Assembly: GCF_016595245.1 (NCBI RefSeq)
Contig: NZ_JAENHM010000073.1
Coordinates: 566,365-630,364, forward strand
Origin: Azospirillum endophyticum
GTDB lineage: Bacteria; Pseudomonadota; Alphaproteobacteria; Azospirillales; Azospirillaceae
Direction: 5' to 3'
DNA: 64,000 nt
The notes beneath the pieces were generated by a model. That model did not search any database and was not told where the DNA came from. It worked only from the letters and a program-made list of their open reading frames with translations. Positions within the stretch are counted from its first letter, which is position 1. Each line of letters opens with the position of its first letter. Below, one piece after another: positions 56,843 through 64,000 of the stretch. Position numbers and translations under genes: made by a program.

Positions 56843-56876
56843 TTAACGTGCTGTTAACGATTAACCAGATGTTAAC
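56843..56876. promoter_or_regulatory. two tandem CtrA-type boxes upstream of the RTX gene
   Basis: TTAA-CGTGCTG-TTAAC (56843-56858) and TTAA-CCAGATG-TTAACC (56861-56877) each match TTAA-N7-TTAAC exactly, and the second contains the half-site TTAACCAT. They are spaced 18 bp apart and lie 22-55 bp upstream of the RTX start codon, inside an otherwise GC-rich genome, so chance is unlikely. Confidence 0.65.
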
Positions 56877-57225
56877 CATGGGCCTCGGGCTGTCGAAAAG
56901 CGATAAAGGGGCAATACAAAGGGGACCTGTACAGATGACACAGATAACTGGAACTTGCTGAAATTAACGAAGCAAAATATTTATATATCAGAACTATTTG
57001 TGGCCGGATGGAGGAGGTTTCTGTGACAGAAAGAAGATTTTCTTCCCCTTCCGGACAGGTTTTGGACGGCGGAAGGGCACAGGGCCGCATGCCGAACGCG
57101 ATGTATGAATGGGGAAGGCGGTAGGCCGCAGGCAAAAGGCACGGCAGGAACGGATCGACCGAAAGAGGAACCGAGACGCAAACGCGTCGATCGATACCTG
57201 CGATTGCGGATCCGTCAGCCTAGAC
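56877..57225. other. AT-rich intergenic patch with a promoter-like pair and an imperfect hairpin
   Basis: About 350 bp with no supported gene. Around 56950-57000 the sequence is AT-rich and contains TTGCTG, a 17-bp spacer and TATTTA on the plus strand. Downstream of it, 57003-57055 can form an imperfect stem from CCGGATGG to CCTTCCGG with internal TTTCTG/CAGAAA and GAAGA/TCTTC hairpins. A plus-strand RNA is possible, but no terminator was seen. Confidence 0.35.
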
Positions 57226-57289
57226 AAAAAATAACCGGGCGCCCAAGAGAGCGCCCGGTGCAGTCGTGTATAGGGAGGGTTAGAGACAA
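57226..57289 (-). ncRNA. predicted small RNA with anti-Shine-Dalgarno motif and intrinsic terminator
   Basis: Read leftward from about 57289, a transcript of about 64 nt would hold an unstructured 5' part containing CTCTAACCCTCCCTATACAC, then a perfect 8-bp hairpin CCGGGCGC/GCGCCCGG and the tail TTATTTTTT (57234-57226). CCCTCCC is complementary to strong ribosome sites; ACCCTCCCT matches the DUF1328 ribosome site over 9 nt. A perfect FNR/FixK box and a TATATA -10 box sit at class-II promoter spacing upstream. The hairpin could alternatively be just the hisI terminator, as hisI ends 93 bp upstream on the same strand; both roles may hold. Confidence 0.5.
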
Positions 57290-57296
57290 GAAAGTG

Positions 57297-57337
57297 TATA
57301 TACCCTTCGGCAGGGGTGCTGCGTTGATGTGGATCAA
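57297..57337 (-). promoter_or_regulatory. FNR/FixK-box promoter for the predicted small RNA
   Basis: TTGAT-GTGG-ATCAA (57324-57337, symmetric) is a perfect FNR/FixK anaerobox. Read leftward, TATATA (57302-57297) follows, so a start at 57289 puts the box centre at -41.5 and the -10 box in place, the class-II activation layout. Nothing with a -10 box fits to the right of the box. Confidence 0.6.
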
Positions 57338-57381
57338 CATGTCCTGCAGGAGCGCCGAATCCGCCACCGGCGTTCCGTTCG

Positions 57382-57816
57382 TCAGCCGTGGCCGTGCGAA
57401 TGCCCGCCATAGAGAATGGCGGGATCGGTTTCGACCTCCTGGATCGTCTCCAGCCGTCCGTCGCGCCAGGCACGGAAGAAGCAGCTGCGCCGGCCGGTGT
57501 GGCAGGCGACACCGTCCTGTTCGACGATCAGCAGCAGGGTGTCGCCGTCGCAATCCACCCGGAAATCCTTCAGCCGCTGGACCTGGCCGGAGGTCTCGCC
57601 CTTGCGCCACAATCCGCCGCGCGACCGGGACCAGTAGCAGACGCGGCCGGTGGTGAGCGTTTCCACCACCGCGTCGCGGTTCATCCAGGCCATCATCAGG
57701 ATCTCACCCGTGCCGTCGGCCTGGGCGATCGCGGGAACCAGCCCGTCGGCGGTGAAGCGGATGGCCGCCAACGCGTCTTCATAAGCGGCGGAATCGACCG
57801 ACGGTGTGTCCGTCAT
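57382..57816 (-). CDS. hisI: phosphoribosyl-AMP cyclohydrolase
   Basis: The protein is 144 aa. It keeps the HisI core: GEILMMAWMNRDAVVETLTT, VCYWSRSRGGLWRKGETSG, the metal-binding DCDGDTLLLIVEQDGVACHTG and the final cysteine in RRSCFF. It opens the adenine ring of phosphoribosyl-AMP in histidine synthesis, using Zn2+/Mg2+. The His-rich C-terminus (GGHSHGHG) may bind metal. It lies apart from other his genes, with a terminator about 125 bp downstream, and its start is 30 bp from the end of the metC-like gene, so they may be co-transcribed. Confidence 0.95.
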   Translation of the reverse strand: MTDTPSVDSAAYEDALAAIRFTADGLVPAIAQADGTGEILMMAWMNRDAVVETLTTGRVCYWSRSRGGLWRKGETSGQVQRLKDFRVDCDGDTLLLIVEQDGVACHTGRRSCFFRAWRDGRLETIQEVETDPAILYGGHSHGHG

Positions 57817-57845
57817 GGCAAATCACTCCTCAACTGGTCCGCCCC

Positions 57846-59024
57846 TCACAGGGCGGCGGCCATCCGGCGGAAGCCGGCCTCGAGATCGCGGATCAGGTCT
57901 TCGGGGCTTTCCAGACCGGCGTGCAGGCGCAGCACCTGTCCCGGATCGTTCCAGCGGGTGGCGGAGCGCACCGCCGACGGCCGGGTGGGCAGGATCAGGC
58001 TTTCGAACCCGCCCCAGCTGTAGCCCATGCCGAATAGCTCCATGCCGTCCAGCATCGCCGCCAGCGCTTGGCGCGGCACCTGGTCGATGATGATGGAGAA
58101 CAGGCCGCTCGAGCCGGTGAAATCGCGCTTCCACAGCGCGTGGCCGGGAAAGTCGGGGCGGGCGGGATGCAGCACCCGCGTCACCTCCGGCCGGGCCTCC
58201 AGCCAGTCGGCAAGCGCCAGCGCGCTTTCCTGATGCTGGCGCATGCGCACCGACAGGGTCCGCAAGCCGCGCAGGCCCAGATACAGGTCGTCCGGCCCGC
58301 CACAGACGCCGAAGCGGGTGGCGGTCTTCTTCACCACGGTCCAGTGCGCCTCGTCGCGGCAGGTGATCACGCCCAGCATCGCATCGGCATGGCCGACCAT
58401 GTATTTGGTCGCGGCATGGATCGACAGGTCGACGCCATGGTCGAAGGGGCGGAAGAACAGCGGAGTCGCCCAGGTGTTGTCGATCATCACCGTGGCGCCG
58501 ACGGCCTTGGCCGCGGTGGCGATGGCCGGCACATCCTGCACCTCGAAGGTCAGGGAGCCCGGCGATTCGAGGAAGACGACGCTGGTGTTCGGCCGCAGCA
58601 GCGCCGAGATGCCGGCGCCGATGCAGGGATCGTAGAACTCGACCTCCACGCCATAGGGGGCCAGCGTCTCCTTGGCGAAGCGTCGGGTCGGGCCATAGGC
58701 GCTGTCGGTGATCAGCACATGGTCGCCGGCCTTGGTGAAGGCTGACAGCGCGATGGCGATCGCGGCAAGGCCGGAGCCGGTGTTCACCGCCCTGTATCCG
58801 CCCTCCAGCGCCGCCGCCGCCTCCTCGAAGGCGAAGGTCGTCGGCGTTCCCATGCGACCGTAGTTCACGCTCGTCAGCATGTTCCGGTCGCTGTCCTCCA
58901 GCGCGTCCAGCGTCGGGAACAGCACGGTGGAACAATGGTAGACCGGCGGATTGACGATGCCGTGGTTGTTCCGCGGATCGCGGCCGGCGTGAACCAGAAT
59001 CGTGTCCTTCGTGACGTCCTTCAT
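57846..59024 (-). CDS. metC: cystathionine beta-lyase-like PLP enzyme
   Basis: The protein is 392 aa from the ATG at 59022-59024 (MKDVTKDTILVHAGRDPRNN). The PLP lysine is in SIHAATKYMVGHADAMLG, and the PLP aspartate in ATVMIDNTWATPLFF. NYGRMGTPTTFAFEEAAAAL, SGLAAIAIAL and SAYGPTRRFAKETLAPYGVE match MetC, which cleaves cystathionine to homocysteine, pyruvate and ammonia. It thus offers a second route to homocysteine besides metZ. No SAM-II element is seen upstream. hisI follows in the same direction. Confidence 0.9.
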   Translation of the reverse strand: MKDVTKDTILVHAGRDPRNNHGIVNPPVYHCSTVLFPTLDALEDSDRNMLTSVNYGRMGTPTTFAFEEAAAALEGGYRAVNTGSGLAAIAIALSAFTKAGDHVLITDSAYGPTRRFAKETLAPYGVEVEFYDPCIGAGISALLRPNTSVVFLESPGSLTFEVQDVPAIATAAKAVGATVMIDNTWATPLFFRPFDHGVDLSIHAATKYMVGHADAMLGVITCRDEAHWTVVKKTATRFGVCGGPDDLYLGLRGLRTLSVRMRQHQESALALADWLEARPEVTRVLHPARPDFPGHALWKRDFTGSSGLFSIIIDQVPRQALAAMLDGMELFGMGYSWGGFESLILPTRPSAVRSATRWNDPGQVLRLHAGLESPEDLIRDLEAGFRRMAAAL

Positions 59025-59381
59025 CGACTGTCCGTTTGGCTGGAGCGGCAATCCGGCCCGTCCGATGCCGCCGTTGCAGGAACCCCCGGGGCGACGCGGG
59101 CGCGGCCGAACATTGTGTCATCCCGGAAGCCCTGCGGCCATCGCCGATTGCACGGAAAAGCCATCCGGGACCGGGATGTTTTGGTAACACCACCAATGCA
59201 CTGAGGATTCGACAAGCCGGATCAAGTTGATACACTCTTGTCCCACGCGCATGGCAGCGTCGCGATCCTCACAGGGTGGGTCCTGCGGGGCTGTCCCACT
59301 GGATCATCAAGCCGGCGTGACCAAGCGCGTCGTCAGACCGCTCAAATGCGAAGAACGCAAGAACAGGGTGGAGTTCATAAT
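59025..59381. other. divergent intergenic region between metC and aapJ
   Basis: This 357-bp stretch has no supported gene. It contains the inverted repeat TTGGT-N6-ACCAA (59181-59196) and TTGATACACTCTTGTC (near 59226), but I could not fix a promoter for either gene. An open frame from 59238 runs into aapJ but lacks a ribosome site. Confidence 0.4.
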
Positions 59382-60401
59382 ATGAAGTCAGGGTTCCTCG
59401 CCGCCGCCGCGGCGGCTGTGGTCGTTTCCGCCAGCGCCGTCGCCGGTGCCGCCACGCTCGATACCGTCAAGCAGCGCGGCTTCGTGCAGTGCGGCGTCAA
59501 CGCCGGCCTGCCGGGCTTCGGCAACCCCGACAGCGCCGGCAATTGGACCGGCCTGGACGTCGATTACTGCCGTGCCGTCGCGGTCGCCATCTTCAACGAC
59601 CCGAACAAGGTCAAGTTCACCCCGCTGTCCGCCCAGCAGCGCTTCCCGGCCATCCAGTCGGGCGAAGTCGACCTGCTGTCGCGCAACACCACCGCCACGC
59701 TGACCCGCGACACCTCGGTCGGCCTGAACTTCGCCCCCGTCACCTATTATGACGGCCAGGGCTTCATGGTCCCGAAGAAGCTCGGCGTGAAGAGCGCCAA
59801 GGAGCTGAACGGCGCCACCGTCTGCGTCCAGTCCGGCACCACGACCGAACTGAACCTGGCGGATTATTTCCGCGCCAACAACATGACCTACAACCCGGTC
59901 GTCATCGAGTCGAACGACGAGGTGAACGCCGCCTATTTCGCCGGCCGCTGCGACGTGCTGACGACCGACGTGTCCGGTCTGGCCGGCACCCGCGCCGGCG
60001 TGGCTCCGGTTCCGGACGACCACGTCATCCTGCCGGAAGTCATCTCCAAGGAGCCGCTGGCCCCCGCCGTGCGCCATGGCGACGACCAGTGGTTCGACAT
60101 CGTCAGGTGGACGGTCTATGCGACCATCCAGGCGGAGGAGTTCGGCATCACCTCCAAGAACGCCGACGAGTTCAACAGCTCCAAGAACCCGGACATCCAG
60201 CGCTTCCTCGGCGCCTCGCCGGGCATGGGCAAGGCGCTCGGCCTGGATGAGAAGTGGGCCTACAACATCGTGAAGAAGGTCGGCAACTACGGCGAGATCT
60301 TCGACCGCAACGTCGGCCCGGGCACCCCGCTGAAGCTGGAGCGCGGCCTCAACGCGCTGTGGACCAAGGGCGGCCTGATGTACGCGCAGCCGTTCCGGTA
60401 A
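59382..60401 (+). CDS. aapJ: general L-amino acid ABC transporter, periplasmic binding protein
   Basis: The protein is 339 aa from the ATG at 59382 with GGAG 8 nt upstream. A signal peptide ends AVAGAATLD. The mature start TLDTVKQRGFVQCGVNAGLP and the following GFGNPDSAGNWTGLDVDYCRA, plus LLSRNTTATLTRDTSVGLNF, are characteristic of AapJ. It binds a broad range of polar and other L-amino acids in the periplasm. It heads aapJQMP. A perfect 13-bp hairpin after its stop (60420-60453) probably raises its mRNA above that of the membrane genes. Confidence 0.95.
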   Translation: MKSGFLAAAAAAVVVSASAVAGAATLDTVKQRGFVQCGVNAGLPGFGNPDSAGNWTGLDVDYCRAVAVAIFNDPNKVKFTPLSAQQRFPAIQSGEVDLLSRNTTATLTRDTSVGLNFAPVTYYDGQGFMVPKKLGVKSAKELNGATVCVQSGTTTELNLADYFRANNMTYNPVVIESNDEVNAAYFAGRCDVLTTDVSGLAGTRAGVAPVPDDHVILPEVISKEPLAPAVRHGDDQWFDIVRWTVYATIQAEEFGITSKNADEFNSSKNPDIQRFLGASPGMGKALGLDEKWAYNIVKKVGNYGEIFDRNVGPGTPLKLERGLNALWTKGGLMYAQPFR

Positions 60402-60419
60402 GGCCCGTTACCGCTTGAA

Positions 60420-60453
60420 GGCCGTCCCCGCCGGGATCTCGGCGGGGACGGCC
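60420..60453 (+). terminator. intercistronic hairpin between aapJ and aapQ
   Basis: GGCCGTCCCCGCC pairs perfectly with GGCGGGGACGGCC around an 8-nt loop, 18 bp after the aapJ stop. There is no T-tract, so it is better read as an mRNA-stabilising or attenuating stem than as a full terminator. Confidence 0.65.
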
Positions 60454-60615
60454 CTCCGGTCGAGGAGCGGTCGCGAAGGGCGTCAATGAAACGTCCGCGC
60501 ATCCGGCCGCATTTGGGAGACATGTCGCATCCCCTACGGTGTGGGAAATGCCCGGAAGAACGTCCGGAACCGCGTGGGCACCGCATGGGACGCGATGTTT
60601 GGGGGAGAGTAGTCC

Positions 60616-61815
60616 GTGGCGACCGAGACCCGGACCACCCAAGGCGCTCCGCCGCCGGGTGGCATATCGTTTTCCCTCAGCGACCCGACGTTCCGTGCCA
60701 TTGTCTACCAGATCCTGGTGGTCGGTGCGGTCGTCCTGGTCGGCTGGTTCCTTATTTCAAACACGCTCGACAACCTCGCGCGGCGCTCGATCGCGACCGG
60801 TTACGATTTCCTGGGGCGTGAAGCGGCCTTCGGCATCGGCGAGTCGCTGATCGACTATTCGCCGAAGGATTCCTATGGCCGGGCGTTCCTGGTCGGTGTG
60901 CTGAACACGCTGAAGGTGTCGATCATCGGCGTCCTCCTGGCGACGATCATCGGCACGGTCATCGGCGTCGCCCGGCTGTCCAGCAATTGGCTGATCGCCA
61001 AGCTGGCCTCGACCTATGTCGAGATCATCCGCAACATCCCGCCGCTGCTGCAGCTGTTCTTCTGGTACGCGCTGGTGTCGGACGGACTGCCGCCGGTGCG
61101 TCAGGCGCTGAACCCGATCCCGGGCGTCTTCCTGTCGCAGCGCGGCCTGCGCGTGCCGACGCCGGCCCCCGATCCGGTCTGGGCCAACATGGGCATCGCA
61201 TTGCTGGTCGCCATCGTCGCCGCCTGGGGCGTGTCGCGCTGGGCCAGGGCGCGGCAGGCCCGAACCGGACAGCCTTTCCCCGCCGGCTGGACCGGCCTCG
61301 GCCTGATCGTCGGCCTGCCGGTCCTGACCTGGCTCGCCGGCGGCGCGCCGCTCGCGATGGACGTGCCGAAGCTGACCGGCTTCAACTTCACCGGCGGCGC
61401 GGCCATCTCGCCGGAATTCTTCGCCATCCTGACCGGCCTGACTCTCTACACCGCGGCCTTCATCGCCGAGGTGGTGCGCAGCGGCATCAAGGCGGTCAAT
61501 TGGGGCCAGACCGAGGCGGCCCGCGCTCTCGGCCTGCCGGGCAGCCCGACCCTGCGCCTGGTGATCCTGCCGCAGGCGCTGCGGGTGATCGTGCCGCCGC
61601 TGACCAGCCAATACCTGAACCTGACGAAGAACAGCTCCCTGGCGCTCGCCATCGGCTATCCCGATCTGGTGTCCATCGCCAACACGACGCTGAACCAGAC
61701 CGGCCAGGCGATCGAGGGGGTGACGATGATCATGGGCACCTATCTGGTCATCAGCCTCAGCATCTCGATCTTCATGAACTGGTACAACAAGCGCATCGCG
61801 CTGGTGGAGCGGTAA
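60616..61815 (+). CDS. aapQ: general L-amino acid ABC transporter, permease AapQ
   Basis: The protein is 399 aa from a GTG at 60616 with GGGGGAGAG upstream. Eight transmembrane helices are likely. The His/Glu/Gln permease motif appears as VEIIRNIPPLLQLFFWY, and the EAA loop as EAARALGLPGSPTLRLVILP. The insertion between helices (about 165-240) is typical of AapQ/BztB. It forms a heterodimer with AapM in the inner membrane. The next gene starts 5 bp after its stop. Confidence 0.95.
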   Translation: MATETRTTQGAPPPGGISFSLSDPTFRAIVYQILVVGAVVLVGWFLISNTLDNLARRSIATGYDFLGREAAFGIGESLIDYSPKDSYGRAFLVGVLNTLKVSIIGVLLATIIGTVIGVARLSSNWLIAKLASTYVEIIRNIPPLLQLFFWYALVSDGLPPVRQALNPIPGVFLSQRGLRVPTPAPDPVWANMGIALLVAIVAAWGVSRWARARQARTGQPFPAGWTGLGLIVGLPVLTWLAGGAPLAMDVPKLTGFNFTGGAAISPEFFAILTGLTLYTAAFIAEVVRSGIKAVNWGQTEAARALGLPGSPTLRLVILPQALRVIVPPLTSQYLNLTKNSSLALAIGYPDLVSIANTTLNQTGQAIEGVTMIMGTYLVISLSISIFMNWYNKRIALVER

Positions 61816-61820
61816 CGGCC

Positions 61821-62927
61821 ATGACCGACAACGTGCAAAGCGTCGGCCTGCCGGACGAGCGTCCGCCGGCCAACACCGTCGGCCCGATCGCGTGGCTGCG
61901 GAACAACCTGTTCAACAGCTGGTACAACGCCATCCTGACCGTCCTGGTCCTGGGTCTGCTGGCTTCGGCGATTCCACCCTTCGCCAACTGGCTGCTGATC
62001 CGCGCCCACGGCTTCGATGCGACCTCCACGGTCTGCCGCCAGGATGCCGGCGGCGCCTGCTGGGGCTTCATCAGCGAGAAGCTGCGCTTCATCATGTTCG
62101 GGATGTTCCCGTGGGATGAGCAATGGCGCCCGCTGGTGACCATCGGCGTCTTCATCGCCTTGCTGGTTGCCAGCTGCGACCGCCGATTCTGGAAGCCGTG
62201 GTTCGGACTGGTCTGGGCCGCCGGACTGGCGCTGGTGGCGATCCTGATGTGGGGCGGCGTCTTCGGCCTGACCTATGTCGAGAACACCCTGTGGGGCGGC
62301 CTGCCGCTGACCATCATCCTGTCGGTGATCGGCCTGGCGGTGGCCTTTCCGGTGTCGATCCTGCTGGCGCTGGGCCGGCGGTCGAACATGCCGGCGGTGA
62401 AGGTGCTCTGCGTCACCTACATCGAGCTGATCCGCGGCGTGCCGCTGATCAGCCTGCTGTTCATGGCGTCGGTGATGCTGCCGCTGTTCCTGCCGAACGG
62501 CGTGTCGATCGACAAGCTGCTGCGGGCGCAGATCGCCTTCATCATGTTCGCCGCCGCCTACATGGCCGAGGCGATCCGCGGCGGCCTGCAGGCGATCCCG
62601 AAGGGGCAGTACGAGGCGGCTGACGGGCTGGGGCTCGGCTATTGGCAGAAGATGCGCAAGATCATCCTGCCGCAGGCGCTTGCCGTCGCCATCCCGCCGC
62701 TGGTGAACACCTTCATCAGCTTCTTCAAGGACACCTCGCTCGTCATCATCATCGGCCTGTACGACCTGCTCGGCACCGCCAAGGCCGCGCTGTCCGATCC
62801 GTCCTGGCGCGGCTTCTACCGCGAGGCCTATCTGTTCATCGGCGTGATCTACTGGATCTTCTGCTTCAGCATGTCGAAATACAGCCAGAAGCTCGAACGC
62901 GATCTCAATCGCGGCCACCGTCGCTAG
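61821..62927 (+). CDS. aapM: general L-amino acid ABC transporter, permease AapM
   Basis: The protein is 368 aa from the ATG at 61821. It shows WGGLPLTIILSVIGLAVAFP, the conserved YIELIRGVPLISLLFMASVM and the EAA loop QYEAADGLGLGYWQKMRKII. Length and insertion fit AapM/BztC. It partners AapQ. The 5-bp gap to aapQ and 30-bp gap to aapP show one operon. Confidence 0.95.
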   Translation: MTDNVQSVGLPDERPPANTVGPIAWLRNNLFNSWYNAILTVLVLGLLASAIPPFANWLLIRAHGFDATSTVCRQDAGGACWGFISEKLRFIMFGMFPWDEQWRPLVTIGVFIALLVASCDRRFWKPWFGLVWAAGLALVAILMWGGVFGLTYVENTLWGGLPLTIILSVIGLAVAFPVSILLALGRRSNMPAVKVLCVTYIELIRGVPLISLLFMASVMLPLFLPNGVSIDKLLRAQIAFIMFAAAYMAEAIRGGLQAIPKGQYEAADGLGLGYWQKMRKIILPQALAVAIPPLVNTFISFFKDTSLVIIIGLYDLLGTAKAALSDPSWRGFYREAYLFIGVIYWIFCFSMSKYSQKLERDLNRGHRR

Positions 62928-62957
62928 ATCCTCGCCGTCAAGGGAGACGCAAGACCC

Positions 62958-63743
62958 ATGTCCCAGGCCATGTCCCAGGCCGCCAAGCCGAAGCACACCC
63001 TCAGCGGCGAGGAAATCATCCGCTGCACGGGCGTCAACAAATGGTACGGCGAATTCCACGTCCTGAAGAACATCAACCTCAGCGTCCAGAAGGGCGAGCG
63101 CATCGTCGTCTGCGGTCCGTCGGGGTCGGGCAAATCGACGATGATCCGTTGCCTGAACCGGCTTGAGGAGCATCAGAAGGGCACGATCGTCATCGACAAG
63201 ATCGAGCTGACCAACAACCTGAAGAACATCGAGCTGGTCCGCCGCGAGGTCGGCATGGTGTTCCAGCATTTCAACCTGTTCCCGCATTTGACCGTGCTGG
63301 AGAACTGCACGCTCGCCCCCATCTGGGTCCGCAAGATGCCGAAGGCCGAGGCGGAAGAGCGGGCGATGAGCTACCTGAAGCGGGTGCGCATCGCCGAGCA
63401 GGCCAAGAAATACCCCGGCCAGCTTTCGGGCGGACAGCAGCAGCGCGTCGCCATCGCACGCTCGCTGTGCATGAGCCCGAAGGTGATGCTGTTCGACGAG
63501 CCGACCTCCGCCCTTGACCCCGAAATGGTCAAGGAGGTGCTGGACGTCATGATCGGGCTGGCCGAGGACGGCATGACCATGCTCTGCGTCACGCACGAGA
63601 TGGGCTTCGCCAAGTCGGTCGCCGACCGCGTCATCTTCATGGACCGCGGCGAGATCGTCGAACAGGACACGCCGGACGCCTTCTTCTCGAACCCGAAGTC
63701 GGACCGCACGCGCCTCTTCCTCAGCCAAATCCTGAACCACTGA
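62958..63743 (+). CDS. aapP: general L-amino acid ABC transporter, ATP-binding protein
   Basis: The protein is 261 aa from the ATG at 62958; an ATG 12 bp later is equally possible. It has Walker [11 protein letters not shown]-loop [12 protein letters not shown], signature [13 protein letters not shown], Walker [16 protein letters not shown] and H-loop [10 protein letters not shown]. It powers amino-acid import by AapQM. A perfect 11-bp hairpin lies 65 bp after the stop. Confidence 0.95.
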   Translation: MSQAMSQAAKPKHTLSGEEIIRCTGVNKWYGEFHVLKNINLSVQKGERIVVCGPSGSGKSTMIRCLNRLEEHQKGTIVIDKIELTNNLKNIELVRREVGMVFQHFNLFPHLTVLENCTLAPIWVRKMPKAEAEERAMSYLKRVRIAEQAKKYPGQLSGGQQQRVAIARSLCMSPKVMLFDEPTSALDPEMVKEVLDVMIGLAEDGMTMLCVTHEMGFAKSVADRVIFMDRGEIVEQDTPDAFFSNPKSDRTRLFLSQILNH

Positions 63744-63807
63744 TCCGGGCGGCAGGCGGGCGGTTCCATCCGGCCTGCCATCTGGAAACAAAACACCTCG
63801 ATTCCGG

Positions 63808-63840
63808 GTGCGCGACGCAATGTCCTGTGGCGTCGCGCAC
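63808..63840. terminator. hairpin after the aap operon
   Basis: GTGCGCGACGC and GCGTCGCGCAC form a perfect 11-bp stem with an 11-nt loop, 65 bp after aapP and 65 bp before the next start. No T-tract follows, so terminator function is likely but not certain. Confidence 0.5.
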
Positions 63841-63905
63841 CGGTTTGCGGTTCAATCGGTCGCCTGACGTGCTGTTCGACCGATCCGCTTACGGAGATCG
63901 AGGTT

Positions 63906-64000
63906 ATGGACCTGCTCAGCCCCCGTCCCAGCGTTGGCCAGATCAAGCCGTACCGTCCCGTTCGTCCACCCCGCGACGGCCGCCGCTGGATCGACCTGTC
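63906..64000 (+). CDS. hisC: probable histidinol-phosphate aminotransferase (N-terminus only)
   Basis: An ATG at 63906, with GGAG 10 nt upstream, opens a frame to the window end. The 31 visible residues start MDLLSPRPSVGQIKPYRPVR and end GRRWIDLS. The PRPSVxxIxPY pattern and the position of the coming ANE-type motif fit HisC-like aminotransferases. It is likely but unproven from so short a piece. Confidence 0.55.
   Translation, partial: MDLLSPRPSVGQIKPYRPVRPPRDGRRWIDL

Noticed and set aside
57172-57196. GGAAC-N16-CGAT, resembling a general-stress promoter
   Set aside because: The -10 core should be CGTT; two bases differ and no gene starts in the following 400 bp in that direction.
57338-57400. 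FNR box driving a rightward transcript
   Set aside because: No -10-like sequence exists at the right distance, and a rightward RNA would be antisense to hisI.

Overview
The window is about 64 kb of compact, GC-rich chromosomal DNA, with G or C at most third codon positions. Gene content points to an alphaproteobacterium: the AapJQMP amino-acid transporter, a SAM-II riboswitch, a phasin, YjbH, a DUF1328 membrane protein, DctQM-type TRAP permeases, promoters of the EcfG general-stress type and CtrA-type TTAA-N7-TTAA boxes. Rhodospirillales/Azospirillum-like is my best inference; no rRNA or other marker gene is present to prove it. I see no tRNA, rRNA, CRISPR array, prophage or insertion sequence. 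It reads as core genome with an unusually rich set of regulatory DNA.

Layout. 1-5 kb: a partial hypothetical gene, a PAS-GGDEF-EAL protein with a degenerate cyclase motif, and an iron(III) binding protein plus ATPase behind tandem Fur-like boxes. 5-13 kb: a nested palindromic element, an MsbA-like exporter, a patatin-like lipase, two glycine-zipper lipoproteins, a K+/H+ antiporter, and the FbpB-type permease that the iron genes at 3-5 kb lack. 13-22 kb: TypA/BipA, with a terminator-like hairpin in its leader, divergent from tamA-tamB. 22-27 kb: a methyltransferase, two small unknown proteins, a lytic transglycosylase, an ECF sigma factor, DUF1328 and a small periplasmic protein. 27-33 kb: YjbH, OsmC, a zinc-type CDF exporter, a phasin, and metZ under a SAM-II riboswitch with its own terminator. 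33-41 kb: an AraC/GyrI regulator, MurJ, a hybrid histidine kinase facing a double-PAS histidine kinase, and a VOC protein. 41-48 kb: a fatty-acid catabolism block (etfBA, thioesterase, MerR regulator, fadD, SCP2), two small genes and a flavin reductase. 48-56 kb: motB, an ATP-grasp/alpha-E pair, bpt, a TRAP permease pair and a PRC-barrel lipoprotein. 56-64 kb: a small RTX protein under two CtrA-type boxes, a predicted FNR-controlled small RNA, hisI, a metC-like lyase, the aapJQMP operon and the start of a probable hisC.

Regulatory signals link genes that are far apart. Three promoters fit the alphaproteobacterial general-stress consensus GGAAC-N16-CGTT (a surface lipoprotein, DUF1328 and the phasin). 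The phasin promoter carries a PhaR-like palindrome inside its spacer. CtrA-type boxes precede motB and the RTX gene. The strongest candidate for something undescribed is at 57226-57337: a perfect FNR/FixK box centred 41.5 bp upstream of a predicted start, a TATATA -10 box, and a roughly 64-nt transcript with an unpaired CCCUCCC (anti-Shine-Dalgarno) and an intrinsic terminator. All of this was read by eye; no search or folding program was run.
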